From the NCBI RefSeq assembly GCF_016097555.1, contig NC_054702.1:83480124-83544123 (forward strand): DNA of 64,000 nt. Direction: 5' to 3'. The DNA is from Gigantopelta aegis (lineage: Eukaryota > Mollusca > Gastropoda > Neomphalida > Peltospiridae). This document shows, piece after piece, positions 11,977-24,984 of the stretch (position 1 is its first letter; each line of letters starts with the position of its first letter). The notes under the pieces were generated by a model. That model did no database searches. It saw only the letters and a program-made list of their open reading frames with translations, and was not told the DNA's origin. Both the position numbers and the translations under genes were made by a program.

Positions 11977-12469
11977 CTGGATACAGATTGACAGCGATCA
12001 TTTATAATCATTCCAAAAATTTGCATCGAACAGTATTTATGATAAATAAAACTGCAAGCACACCTTTTGAATTGATCATAATAGCTAATATTACTGGAAT
12101 ATTAAATTACACTGCTGTATTACAAGTTATTGTGTTGATTTTGTTGACTCTAGTACTCATGCAAGGAAGCGCACTCTCATTTAATTTTATTTTTTTATAT
12201 GTCATTTTGCGATATGCCTTCCACCGGATATATTATACGGTTTAAGTCATGGAAGAAAAACAAAAGTCGAATGTGTGGAATGCAATACAATGGCATGATT
12301 TGGCATCCATGTTCAGCACTGGAATTAAGATGCATAATGCTATTTTACTTTATTCCTTAGTCTCATTATCACCTAGTGTAAGTGTCAGGTACTTGGGTCT
12401 GGGTCGAGTTTGATACCAGAGTACTCGAGTCCAATATTTTGGACTCGAGGAGACCCTACAGGTTGGAAT

Positions 12470-12800
12470 AAAGACTGGAATGTAAGCCAATCACTAACCA
12501 GTGCTCCATGACTGATGTAGTAAAGGTCATGGTATGCGCTATTCTGCCTATATGCATAAGAACGGAAGATTGAGAAATAACTGAAAATGTTATCCGACTA
12601 ATAACAAAGCTAAAATTAAAGCAACTTGAGGTATGGAGGGGCTTTACATCATCACCATTGTGTGTATAAAATGCTAATAAAATCTGTGTCACCCATTAGT
12701 AGATTATTTATTGTGCTGTGTCATTAAACATTTAACCATTCTTGTAGGAAAGTGTATATAAAAGATATATTTCTACCAACCATTAGCATATAGCAGTGGA
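12470..12800 (+). mobile_element. Fragments of an old SINE type B copy
   Basis: Scattered matches ('aaccagtgctccatgactg', 'gtcatggtatgcgctattc', 'gaaagtgtatataaaagat') suggest a broken copy. Confidence 0.4.
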
Positions 12801-14086
12801 TTAACATCTGTTCTTAGCAGATGGTCCAGGTAATTGTGTTTTATGCCCAGGACAATGTACTTGAACCTTAACTGCTATAATACAGTGGGCTAAAAACTTT
12901 CTTTGCCACATCCCCCATGAGACAGGTTTAATCATGTTGTGGTGAGGCTGGAAACAAAGCAGGGTCCAAACCAGTGCACGGCAGGCAGGCTGCCTGCCTG
13001 TACGGTGGAATGACACACTTGCCTATTCCAGTAGAACACGTTTGATGACACTCTGTTGTCACAACCCACTTTCAACACGACACTACAGCTGGCCATTTAG
13101 ATGATCGACACACACCACAGTACACCACTTTTATCTGTGGCTAGCTAGTACATGTATGTCAAACATGACCACAGTCGCACATGGTCTACAATGTTAGTGA
13201 AGAAGCTACTTCTGTTTCTGTTGCATACATTTAGGCTAGTTTTTGTACCATGTTATGTTGGTGTTATCTATTATAATCACATTAAAGTATTGCAAGTGGT
13301 CTTATTAATGGCATAAACTGCATGTAGAAAAAGTATTTCATGTTCAACTTGTCAACTGTATAATTATAATATTACATCAAAGAACAGTCAGAACAATACA
13401 CACCATTTTCTTTAATAAACCAATCATGGAGAACAAGTGGTCCCACCAGTTGACAGAGATGTGTTATGCTAGGCTGCACTGTATAATAACTTAAGAGTAT
13501 ATACAGATAAGATTCAATAAGCCAAGCCAAGAATCCATGTAAAGATATATACTGTTCATAAAAAATTATAGGAGCTAACAGACTATAGTCTATCCCACAG
13601 GGAACTCCTTTTTTATACTATGAAATTTACTACAAATTATTTATTTATGAGCCGACTGATTTGTAAATTGCATACAAAAAGAGTCCCTTTTTTATTTTCA
13701 AAACACTTTTAGTTTTCTTCTTATGTCAAACCAAACTGAAGTTATTTACAAAAAACATTTTAATACATTGATGGGACTGACTATAGTAAGATTATCAACA
13801 ATATTTATCAATGACACCTTGAAATCCTCGTAACTATATCAAAGGTTCTGTTTTTAGAAACCATTTTTTTCCCCAGTCTATATAGGTTAATTCACATTTA
13901 ATCAGAATACTTGGGAGCATGAAAACGAATCTAGTTTTATGACCTTCCACATGGTCTTTAACAATTAAAGGAACAATATCATACTTGGATGCTCATGTTT
14001 TAGTATGGATTATAAATATACAGAACTTCACATACGTTGTTTTCGCTTCCTATTTATTGCATGAGTTTATTTTATGCAAGAATATA

Positions 14087-14117
14087 TACCACGAGACTGC
14101 GAAGCGGTCGAGTGGTA
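14087..14117. repeat. 31-bp hairpin with a GC-rich centre
   Basis: 'taccacgagactgcgaagcg' is followed by its imperfect mirror ending 'gagtggta'. It stands out in very AT-rich DNA. Confidence 0.6.
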
Positions 14118-14689
14118 TGTTCTTTCACAAAATATTTATTACATACCTTCTTTTTATGTTTTACAAAAATAGTTTTTAATTTAACGTCATAACAACACTT
14201 TATTAAATCTATGATCAAAACTCCTTTCATGGATTCATTTAACGTCAAGAATCATACTCTGCGGCAGCCTTGTGTAATGTTTCAAATACGATATGACATC
14301 ATTTGTAAATCATATATGACATAAGTAAATAAAAGGCACTAACTGCAGTAAAAAGATAAAAAGGAATTCCCCATTTAAAAGTTCCGGTCCAGATTGCACA
14401 TATGTGCAATACAGGATAAATTTATTACACGGTTTCAAAAGGCCTTTATCACTATAGTAAGATTGAATAGGTATGTAATAAATATAGTTTTATGACTAAA
14501 AGGATATGCATATTTGAACTACATAAGGACTCAAACTTAAGAATGTGTTACCTTTTTAAAAACATATTTGCCACACACAGAATGCTCACCTATCACAAAT
14601 TTCAGACTGCCAAAAGCAGTTTTAAACCAGTAACTTCTGCAATAAATTAATATAATTTAAAATGCAGAAACTGTCCCCTCGAACTGCCA

Positions 14690-15030
14690 TTAGTGAAGCT
14701 CCTGAACAATGGCAATTCATATTACAGCTATGGCATTTGCCAAGAGTACCATTGTTAAGTTCAAGTTCTGCTACATGTAAATAAAAAGTTACTTATTTCA
14801 ACAATGTTATTTATTATCAGTTGTAATATTACATAATTCTGAAAAAAGCACCACTTTATATTATGCTATTAGTGAAACTCCTGAACAATGGCAATTCATA
14901 TTATAACTATGGCATTTGCTAACAGTACAACTGTTAAGTTCAAGCTCTGCTTATGTAAATAATTTTTTTATTTCAACAAAAATATTTATTATCAATTGTA
15001 ATATTATATCATTCTAAAAAAACACCTTAT
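14690..15030. repeat. 179-bp tandem duplication
   Basis: 'ctcctgaacaatggcaattc' at about 14700 and 14879; the rest of the unit is repeated with scattered changes. Confidence 0.85.
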
Positions 15031-15552
15031 ATACATCAACAGTGCACACCCAATTAATAGTGATGTCAGTTTTGAATAGTTTCACTGTATTGTAAGGCAT
15101 ACATCTTGGAGATTATAGTTGGCAGTGTTGGCTGGTATCCCTAGAAGCAACATGCACACACATGCCGGCAAGAAGTCAGCCATTGTTTGGAAGAACCACA
15201 TGACCCACAGACACACAAACACAACAGGATCATAGGAACCTAGTCCCATGCCTGGTCTCTCTATAGTCAGTTATTATATGTAGATACTTTGTCACCACAA
15301 AACACACACTGCTAACAATGCATACATTTTATGCGTATGTCAGTACTGTGTGTAATCTGTGATCTGTTATGACAGCCGGTGTGTTAACATTTATGCAATA
15401 ATACATTAAAAAAATATTTAGGAACAAAATTCTTACTTTTTTTCAAAACATATTTCTTTTAAAATAAAGGAAATTTATTTAAAGTAAAATTTAACTATAA
15501 ACATTATATTAATACGTAAAAATCTTTGTTTTTCAGTGGTTTGCAAGTTAAA

Positions 15553-15845
15553 AGTTTGTTTTGTTTAACAACACCTCTAGTTAGAAACAAAAATGTATTT
15601 ATTAATCATCGCCTAATTTTGACACAGTCTTAGAGAAATCCCTCTCAATTTTTCCCATTAGCAGCAAGAGACCTTTAATATGCACTTTCCAACACAGGAT
15701 AGCACACACCATGGCTTTTTAAATACCAGTCATGGGGTACTGGTTGGTATAGGGAAAGACCCAGAGAATGGGTAAACTGAGGTGGTTTGATCCTATGATG
15801 CAAGCACCTCAGATAAATGCTCTACTGACTGAACTATATCCTACG
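15553..15845 (-). mobile_element. SINE type B
   Basis: 'gtttgttttgtttaacaac' tail to head region at 15845; diverged in the box B area. Confidence 0.75.
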
Positions 15846-16379
15846 ATTCAGTTTGAAAATTCTCTGATTAAAAATCAATTATTTTTTAATATCAAATCTA
15901 AAGCTGTGTCTACATGTATATAATTCACATTTATGAACAATATAATTTGAAAGTTTGTGATATAAAATTTATCAGTAGTCTAATTCTATATTTACATTAA
16001 ACAAATAAACATTGTTTTGTTTTTTAATGTAATGACACGTGACATCAAAACTACAAGTTTGATCCATGTAGTTTAGCTGATTTATTCTAGGTTTTAGTTT
16101 GTGATTTATGAGCTAAATACAAAAAGCCTTAATGCAGAGCTAAGCCTGAAAGCTGACACCATCACGGCTGACAGGAAAGCAACACCAAATTTCTCATCTT
16201 TCAACTTTTTTAGGACACTAAATTTTAATTGTGATGAAACAGAGTTGAAGGTTCAATATCTTCCTTTTTTAATTTTTTAAAATAAACAAGGCATGGGAAA
16301 TACTGCAAATGCCCTAGCAGTTTAGAAATAATACTGTGGTATCATAAAATTCTGATAAGAAATGAAGTTGGTAGCTGAA

Positions 16380-16650
16380 ATTATTATCTTTATTAACAGT
16401 GACCGTGAACTTTTGATGCAGAGGCAAAATGCAAACTTGTTCAACATGTCATGATCCTATTCTTAAGTGATCCTATTCCTATATGTGAAGTTTCATGAAA
16501 ATCGGATAACAAATAATGTTAGTAGAGTAATGAGAAAATTAAATTTTAATAAGTGACCTTGAACTTTGACACAGATGAAATGCAAACTTGTTCAATATAT
16601 TCCTATATGTGAATTTTCATTAAAAACTTGGATGAGAAATATAGTAGTGG
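16380..16650. repeat. Diverged dispersed repeat, two related halves
   Basis: 'aatgcaaacttgttcaa' followed by 'cctatatgtgaa' occurs twice (about 16428 and 16576), each after 'gtgac...tgaactttga'. Confidence 0.6.
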
Positions 16651-17204
16651 TGACGGTGTGTATTATATATGTACATACGTACATATGTTTGGGTAAGAGC
16701 TACAACTAAAATTAGGTCAGCCTAAAATAGGTACATGCCAAATGCATTTATTTTGCCATATTTATCAAAGATGTGCATCTGACACCATACAAATGTGACA
16801 ATTTAAAAGTAAAATAGTAATAATGAAACAAGCCAGTAGGTGATGGTGGGGCGTCACCTACATGATATGCACTAGTAAATTATGCCAGTGTATATGCATG
16901 ATCATGGGTAAGAACAGCTGTTGATATTTAATGAATATCGACTTGAAATACGAGGGACATTTTGACAAGGAAATTTGGCCAACTTTCACAACAGCTGCGT
17001 GGATAATTTGTTACAATAATTAAATCAAACATTGCTTTGAGTTGCACCTTATCACAAGGTATGCCAAATGAATAACCTGGCTGCATTTATCCCATTATGG
17101 GCAAACATGTCATTTTTCTAAAGTCTGTCCTAGAATTTTTTTTATAAAATGTGTTCAAGACCGTGTAACTACAATCATCTCAATAAGCTATGTGTCCACT
17201 TGTG

Positions 17205-17537
17205 CAGAAGGAAGGAAGGAAATGTTTTATCTAATGACACACTCAACACATTTTATTTATGGTTATATGGCGTCAGACATGTGGTTAAGGACCACACAGA
17301 TATTGAGAGAGGAAGTCCGCTGTCACCACTTCATGAGCTATTCTTTTTGATTAGCAGCAAGGGATGTTTTATATGCTCCATCCCACAGACAGGATAGTAC
17401 ATACCACGGCCTTTGTTTCACCAGTTGTGGAGCACTGGCTGGAACGAGAAATAGCCCAATGGGTCCACCGACGGGGATCGATCCTAGACCAACCGCACAT
17501 CAAGCGAACACTTTACCACTAGGCTACATCCCGCCCC
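17205..17537 (-). mobile_element. Full-length SINE, type A
   Basis: Reverse orientation, GGAAGGAAGGAAATG tail end at left and tRNA-like head at right. Target duplication CCACTTGTG at 17196-17204 and 17538-17546. Confidence 0.9.
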
Positions 17538-17677
17538 CCACTTGTGTGGATGCGAAAGCAGATGCAGACATTTTTTGTGTGTGTGTCCATTTATGCGGTT
17601 GCCAGTTCAGTTTTGTATCCACTTGTGTGTTTTCATACATTTTTCAGTACAAACTTCCACATTTACCACTAAATGAT

Positions 17678-17792
17678 CTGGGCCCCATTTTACGAAGCAA
17701 TCTTAGCCCTAAGATCACCTTATGTGCATACAGTAGATATGCACTAATAAGGTGATCTTAATGCTAAGGTTGCTTTGTGGATTGGGGCCCAG
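17678..17792. repeat. 115-bp foldback (hairpin) element
   Basis: Ends CTGGGCCCC and GGGGCCCAG. The arms carry 'aagatcaccttatgtgcat' and its near mirror 'atgcactaataaggtgatctt', separated by about 8 bases. Confidence 0.85.
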
Positions 17793-18192
17793 GTTGGCAA
17801 AAACATTTATGAAGCCATACACCGGACCACACCGGACAAATAGACAGTCCTATGTTATTTCACCATGTGGGATTTTAGCTATGTCCATATCAGTGTCCAC
17901 ATACACACAAATGGACACACTACCACACAACTGAATGCATGTATAACACTATCTACAATGATCTCTCATAATTGAATTTATGTATAACACTATTTACAAC
18001 CATCTCTTACAACTGAATGTATGTACAACACTACGTCCAACTTATTTTTCAGGTTTTGTATGTGTCCTTTATAAGCACACTGTGTCTCTGCCAAATGTAT
18101 GTATGAACAACAAATACGTTAAGGAGGACTTATGTAAGAGACCAAACCTCAATGGAGTATTTATTTCATAACGATCATTCTGCATTTCACAG

Positions 18193-18318
18193 GGCTATGC
18201 TCTGCTGGTCCGCAAAAATAAGGCAACCGCCTTGTATCCTGTGACTTCTGACATGGGTCACATGATGTACAGTCATGCATTCTCCACTGGATGGACTGTA
18301 TGCTGTAACAAGCCATAA
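18193..18318 (+). other. Protein-like open segment, possible exon
   Basis: After a TTTCACAG acceptor, 41 codons stay open to TAA. They read GYALLVRKNKATALYPVTSD then MGHMMYSHAFSTGWTVCCNK. A donor-like GTATGC lies at 18289. Composition is less AT-rich than the surroundings. No family recognised and no partner exon found. Confidence 0.18.
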
Positions 18319-18704
18319 CCAGGGAGATGCACTGCAGTCCTCGAAATAATGAAGCCAGTGACAGGTCAACAGGGGTCAGAGGAATCATTTAACCATGACT
18401 TGCAGTCCCATCTGGAGACACGTTTTCTCACCAGCTTCATGCACAATTTACAGTTACATGTCCATACGCTATAACTCCCCCATTGTTCTGCTAAAAATGT
18501 CAACAAGTTGATAAGTTCAAACATAACAGTGAGTGTTAACGAATCACAAAGTACCACCAAGCGACATGTATTTGCCATAATGAGACTGTCACAATTACAG
18601 GTACACAATAGAAAACAATCCACAGGAGCCCTCTAAACATTAACATATGTCTGTCAGAGAAGATCTAGGTTAGTAAATGATAATTTACCACTTTCATGAC
18701 TACA

Positions 18705-18975
18705 TTAGTCAAACAGCTGGTATTTAGCTCAGACAGTAAGGCCCAAGGTGCATGTGTCATAGGATTGCATCACCTCAGTAGACCCCCCTCCCCACCCCAC
18801 ACACATACACACCTCTTTTCCGATTGTTCTCCCCATCCCAACCAATGCACCATAACTGGTAAATTAAAGGACATGGTATGTACTGTTCTGTCTGTGGGAA
18901 AGTGCATATAAAAGATCACTTGCTACTAATGAAAAATGTAGCGGGTTTCCTCTATATGTCAGAATTACCAAATGT
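18705..18975 (+). mobile_element. SINE type B, diverged
   Basis: 'gtatttagctcagacagtaa' head and 'gaaagtgcatataaaagatc' body; the tail is lost. Confidence 0.6.
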
Positions 18976-18984
18976 TTGGTAAAC

Positions 18985-19120
18985 CCTCTACATTTTTCCA
19001 TAAATAGCAAGAGATTTTTTTATATGCACTTTCCTACTGATACCACAGCCTTTGATATACCAGTTGTGGTGCACTGGTTGGGACGGGAAATAACCCAATC
19101 AGAGTATGGATCCACTAAGG
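18985..19120 (-). mobile_element. SINE type B fragment
   Basis: Reverse copy directly after the previous one ('atatgcactttcctac', 'gataccagttgtggtgcac'-like sequence). Confidence 0.6.
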
Positions 19121-20384
19121 TGAAGGACCACAAAGATAATCAGAGTGGAAACCCGTTGCCACCATACCATAGCCTACTATTGAATGGTGAATACAACACA
19201 CAATCAGCAATGTATTCTAAATGTTTTAACCACTGACCATTGATTATATGTTATCCAACACTATAAATACACTGCAATGTATATTAAAATAGTTTTCAGT
19301 GGTTCTTGTATGTAGTACCTCCCATTCCTTGCTTACAATAAAAAGCTTTTCAGGTGAGGATCGCATTTGCTATTACTATAACCTAACAATCCGGAATAAA
19401 TATGGGAGCTAGTTGTTCTACGAACATTACGTCATATGTCGGTGTGCACTCTACAAATGTATTGGTGAAATGCCAATACTTGGCCATAAAGTGTTTGGTA
19501 AATTAATGCCCAATACTCAAAGCTGATCTTACTAATTCACTGCAAACACCATTCTACGCATTCAGTCATAAAAATAGTTCCAGGCAACCATCATCACTTT
19601 GTCGGCAAATGATAAGATAAATACCAATTTTGCTGAGGCATCACATGCTAGCCAGAATGAATCGGACACTGTTACATGGGGGAAGAACTGATAAAAAAAA
19701 CCCACAGCTTCAAAGATACACTTTCCATATTTTCTAGCATTTCCTCATAATTCCAAACAAGATCAATCTATTACAAGACCGCGACATGCCAGGAGCCATC
19801 ATTATCGGAGTTACACAAGTTGTGGATAAAATAGTCTTCCACGTAAAACAGAATTGCACAATTAACCCTAGAGAGCTTACTTACGTTTCAAGTTGAGACT
19901 GGAAGGAAATAATGTAAACGTTGTATTTAAAATTCTAAAAATATCGCAGTGTAGATATTTCAATGCTTAAAAAGACTAGTAAGCTAATTGATTACATGAT
20001 AGGATGTTTCCAAGTTTCCTTGGTGTTTGTATGAAAGCCAAACACTTGATATGGTTAATTATGGGAATAGTTAAAAGCTGTAACATTCCTTAAATTCACC
20101 AAACAGGTAGAACGTATTGGAGAAGTGTAACATAAACCGGATAATAATGTCCTTATGGTTTCATAATTACAAACAGCTACACAAATAGATACATGCAGTG
20201 CAGTACAGTAAAATTAATTATTTTACGGCTAGGACATGTGTATAGAGTAATAATACCACTATACCAAAAACTTAGCTTACAAAAATGTCTGCTGAAAGAT
20301 ACCTCAACATACCATTTAATCAACAGCCATTAAATATAAGGAATGTGGCAATTATCACTTGCTCTAGTGTTAAATATATCAAAA

Positions 20385-20500
20385 GATGATGGTATGTGTT
20401 GTCCTGTCTACGAAAAAGTGCACGTAAAAGATCCATTGCTACCGAGGGAAAATTTAGCAGGTTTTGTCTGTAGTATTACCAACTGTTTGACATCAATTTA
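20385..20500 (+). mobile_element. SINE body fragment
   Basis: 'gatggtatgtgttgtcctg' and 'aaaagatccattgctaccg' mark a short diverged piece. Confidence 0.5.
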
Positions 20501-20560
20501 TCAAAGTGCTCTAGGAGTACTGCTAAGTACTAAAAATATACTAGAACATGAAAATCAGAA

Positions 20561-20737
20561 CGAAGGAAGGAAATGTTTTATTTAACGACGCACTCAACAC
20601 ATTTTAATTACAGTTATATGGCATCAGACATATGGCTAAGGACAACCCAGATATAGAGAGAGGAAACCCGCTGTCGCCACTTCATGGGCTACTCTTTTTG
20701 ATTAGCAGCAAGCGATCTTTTATATGCACCATCCCAA
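20561..20737 (-). mobile_element. SINE type A, truncated before the tRNA head
   Basis: Starts with the GAAGGAAGGAAATG tail and stops at 'tatatgcaccatccca', in the middle of the body. Confidence 0.85.
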
Positions 20738-21389
20738 AAGTTTTTCAACATTTAGTCTAGGCCTAAATTTTAATACCATGTATCTTACATTTTCCGTACA
20801 TGCACATGGGACAAGATAAGATTTCTCTGAATATTTAGTTAACCGTTGATAAAAAAAAAAAAAAAAATCTTGAGTTGAGATTACATCAACAGAGTTGACA
20901 ATATTGGTTTGCATTATTGTATAGTTTATAATAAAAAAAAAAATAAAAAAAATTGTTTTGGTTTAGTACATTATTTTCTTTTGTTTATGACTTTCTACAC
21001 TGTAGTCATAATAATTAACCAAAAATATCACTGTAATAATTACTGCTGACAGTTTATACACAACATGTTATCCTAACACAAGACTGCACCGACCCAGCAG
21101 TCCAGGGTACATGAAGCATATTATGTACTGTGCTATATTTAGTGTGTGTTGTAGCTATATAATCAAACAATTTGAGCTGGAGGAGAAATGCTGTCTGGAA
21201 GCCAGGTAAACTGTTGGCTGCTGGGCATGCAATCAGTGTGTGCTGGTAGAGGTGGTGGTGGTGGAGAAACTACACAAGTATGTGAGATATATGTTAAGGA
21301 ATTTCACTATTGTCACTGTGACTACCACTTGCCCACGAGGACACAACTGTCACACAGGTGTGCGTGCAGCTGATATTTTCTAAGATATC

Positions 21390-22000
21390 GGATCACTCAC
21401 CTTCACTGGCTGATGGGTATTACATAATTAAATTGTTCGCCTTTCACAAAAATAAAGAGTTCATACACAAAATGTACAAAGCAAATCTGTTCAAAATGTT
21501 ATATTTAATATCCTCACCTTCACTGGTGATGCATATTACATTATTCAATTGTCCACCTTTCACAAAAATAAAGAGTTCACACACAAAATGAACAAAAGAA
21601 ATCTGTTCAAAGTGTTGTGTGTAATTTTCTCACTTCTACAGGTGATTGTTTTATTGGATAATTAAATTGTCCACCATTCACAAAAATGAAGTACATACAG
21701 AAAATGTACAAAGCATGTGTATTACATCATTTAATCGTCCACCTTTCATAAAAATAGAATACATACTCAAAGTGTACAAAGGAAATCTGTTCGAAATGCT
21801 ATATTTAATTTCCTCACCTTCACTGGCTAATGTGTTTTACATCATTAAATTGTCCACCTTTCATAAAAATAGAGTACATACTCAAAGTGTGTAAAGGAAA
21901 TCTGTTCAAAATGTTATTTTATTCATATTTAATTTTCTCACTTTTACTGGTGATATTTTATTAAATAATTAAATTCTCCACCTTTGACAAAAATACTGGA
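21390..22000. repeat. Tandem array of a roughly 116-124-bp unit, about five copies
   Basis: Units start with 'cctcaccttcactgg' at about 21396, 21512, 21628 (diverged), 21812 and 21936, and contain 'ttaaattgtccacctttcac'. Confidence 0.85.
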
Positions 22001-22533
22001 AACAAACATACAAGTGAATCTTACATATAGCATGGCAGCATGTGGCATTCCGTTAATTTAATTACTCTGAAGACATGGCGGCACACTACATGCCGCTATT
22101 AGTATGACATCATGAAAAAATGTCATTGCAGCACAGATATGAAAAAGTTAAAATGTTAATTAGTTCATATTTAATTTGCCAATGCTGATAAAGGACACAT
22201 TATCAATCACTGATCAAAACTTAAAATCTTAGTTTAAGCTATAATGTGACTGCTTGTGGGGGTAAAAAAATTAAATGAATGCCAGTGCACAATTTTGGGA
22301 TGATAAATAAACTTAAAAGGTTGTATTATACTAAATAAAATTGTATAGGTGACAATGTTAACATATGTGGTTATATGATATATATCAACAAAACTATGAC
22401 CCATAGGAATACTTCCCCAAAGTATTAACTGAAGAAAGTGGAACTTTTCATGTCTTAATCATTTACAAAATAATGTAATGTTTGTACAACAACCATTTTG
22501 CACAAAATTTATTACTTGGTTTTTCAGGTACCC

Positions 22534-22797
22534 AGGGAAGGAAATGTTTTATTTAACAATGCACTCAACACATTTTATTTACAGTTATATGACATCAGAC
22601 ATATGGTTAAGGACCACACACATTTTGAGAAAGCAAACCCGCTGTCGCCATTTCATGGGCTACCCTTTTATATGCACCATCCCACAGACAGGGTAGTGCA
22701 CTGGCTGGAATGAAAAATAGCCCAATGGGCCCACCAACGGGGATCGATCCCAGACCAACCGAGAATCGATTGAGCGCTTTACCACTGGTCTACGTTC
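22534..22797 (-). mobile_element. SINE type A with an internal deletion
   Basis: The tail, body and head are present, but the segment between 'tgggctac' and 'ttttatatgcacc' is shortened. The head runs into the tandem array at 22798. Confidence 0.85.
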
Positions 22798-23030
22798 AGC
22801 ACTAGATACCCAGGGATACATGTTTCAAACACAAGGATACTGGACTCGGTGCTACTCAATGAAATAACACTGCATATATTTACCACTGGGCTACGTTTCG
22901 CACTAGATACCCAGGGATACACGTTTCAAACAAGGATACTGAACTCGGTGCTACTCAATGAAATAACACTGCATACATTTACCACTGGGCTACGTTCCGC
23001 ACTAGATACCCAAGGCAGGCCTTCTAGAAT
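22798..23030. repeat. Roughly 100-bp tandem array, first block
   Basis: Units start 'cactagatacccagggatac' at 22799, 22901 and 23000. Each ends with 'taccactgggctacgtt', which is the end of the SINE tRNA head, so the array grew from the neighbouring SINE. Confidence 0.85.
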
Positions 23031-23108
23031 ACGGTGGACCGATGCCGAAGCCAGTGTTTTTTGGATTCGGGCCAGTAAAAGTTACTTTGTGCAATCCCGA
23101 TGGCAAGT

Positions 23109-23111
<3 letters not shown>

Positions 23112-23139
<28 letters not shown>
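23112..23139. repeat. Poly(A) run
   Basis: Continuous A tract of about 28 bases after GGTA. Confidence 0.9.
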
Positions 23140-23142
<3 letters not shown>

Positions 23143-23643
23143 ACAACACTACAATCATACAAAAACAAAAGAAACATCTACAAGTCACTTCTTTCTATTT
23201 GCTGTCACATGCAATATTTCACTAACAAATAGTTGGCCACCAGTAATCTCTGACCCATCCATGACATTAATATACCTACTGATATAACTTTATTAAAGTT
23301 ATAAAGTGTAAACATTGGAAAAACAAAAGTTCATTGTTTTGCCGCCATTTAGTTTTTTACACTGAAATCCAAAGATTTGTTACTCTAATACTAATAATAT
23401 GCAAAACGGTAACCAGTCTTTTATTAGTTTTAAAGGTTGCATGTCACTATTTACAAATACTTTGAATGTGTAAATTATTAATTTAATTTATAAAATATAA
23501 CATAAATGCAAAAAAGTTTTTTTTTTATTTATAAAAGCTTAAGAAAACAGTATCATGAAATAGATAAATTTAATAAAGTACCCATTTAATAAAGTACCCA
23601 ATTACTAATACCAAGTGCAAAATTACTAATATGGTGTCTGTTG

Positions 23644-23680
23644 GAGGGGGGGTGGGGGGGGGGGGGGGGGGGTGGGGTGC
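23644..23680 (+). repeat. Long G tract with G-quadruplex potential
   Basis: Runs of G interrupted by single T residues, with one run over 20 G. Confidence 0.9.
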
Positions 23681-24127
23681 TTAAACTGAAATACATGTAC
23701 ACTTTATGCTAGTAAAGGTTCTTAATTGTTTCTTTTTTCTTTTTTTTGAGGGGTGGGTAAGTTCCCATTCATAAGTAAATGAATAATGTTGTTAATTGTT
23801 GTAATATCTTGGTAACATGGATTATTTTTTATTTTATTTTAAAATTTTAATAGGTACGGTAACTTTATAACTGATGAAAACTATTTGCATATTTTTCTAA
23901 ACAAACCATAAAGCATGCCCAATGAGCCTATCTGTTGTGTACATTGACAAATTGATTAAACATGATCTCAGTATGAAAAATGGACATTAAAAAGTTAATT
24001 ATTTTAATTTACAGTTTTTTTGTTTTATTAACAGTCAAAATTGGGCAAGTGAATTTTTCACCATGGCCAGTGAATTTTCAAATCCACTGGCCCTATGGCA
24101 AGTGAATTTTAAAAATATTCTAGAACC

Positions 24128-24410
24128 CCTGCAGGGATACACGTTTCAAACACAAGGATACTGGACTCGGTGCTACTCAATCAAATAACACTGCATACAT
24201 TTACCACTGGGCTAAGTTCCGCACTAGATACCCAGGAATACACGTTTCAAACACAAGGATACTGGACTCGGTGCTACTCAATGAAATAACACTGCATACA
24301 TTTACCACTGGGCTATGTTCCACACTAGATACCCAGGGATACACGTTTCAAACACAAGGATACTGGACTCAGTGCTATTCAGTGAAATAACACTGCATAC
24401 ATTTATTTCC
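24128..24410. repeat. Same roughly 100-bp array, second block
   Basis: Units at 24128, 24222 and 24323 match those at 22798-23030. About 1.1 kb of unrelated AT-rich DNA separates the blocks. Confidence 0.85.
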
Positions 24411-24893
24411 CAGCTAAAACAATGTTTTCGACAAAAAATGCTTCGACTCAACCAGATGTTATTTGGTTTAGTGCTACCTAAATGTGCCATAAGAACACTG
24501 ATGAGATATATAGCAATACAGTGAGACCTTTTAAGTAGCATCACACATGAATTGTCACCGATTTCAGGTACTGGTAATACTTTGCTAGAAAACAGGGGCC
24601 AGGGTGGATATACCTGAACCCTGAAGGATGTTTGCATCTGGATTTTTCACGCATTTAAAAATACAGCCTGTGATCTGCATAAAATATATCTTATGTTGTA
24701 AAGCTAACATTTGTATACAGTATATAGCATATAGTAGTTTAAGACAACCAACGAAACCATAAAGTATAGAGTACAATAAAAAATATTATAAAGTACACTT
24801 CAGAAGGCCAACCATTGTACACAAGATACAGTACCATATAAAACAGCCTACCGTTGCACAAAATATAGAGTATGTAAATTTAAAACAGCCTAC

Positions 24894-24984
24894 CGTTCCA
24901 CACTCCTCCAAACTGGTGTATAGAAGATAGCATCATCTCTGATGGTGAACACATGGGACTGGGTATGATCATACTAAAGTCGTG
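24894..24984 (-). CDS. Possible earlier exon of the - strand gene
   Basis: 91 bases between a TTCAGGTAG acceptor and a CG/GTAGGC donor. In the phase that fits the exon at 11976 it reads HDFSMIIPSPMCSP... and ends QFGGVWN, joining as N-V-VKLF. An ATG in it (MIIPSP) could be the start codon, which would give a protein of about 119 residues. A second open frame (FTIRDDAIFYTPVWRSVE) looks equally protein-like but does not join the 11976 exon. The intron would be 12.9 kb. Confidence 0.22.

Larger units (their letters stand above)
12000..15550. other. AT-rich intron or intergenic DNA
   Basis: Contains a broken SINE, a 31-bp hairpin and the 179-bp duplication; otherwise no gene signal. Confidence 0.5.

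Noticed and set aside
15080..15250. A - strand frame rich in V, L, C, W and M that looks like a membrane helix exon
   Set aside because: The sequence is CA/TG-rich low complexity, which produces such residues by chance, and its end phase does not fit the exon at 11976.
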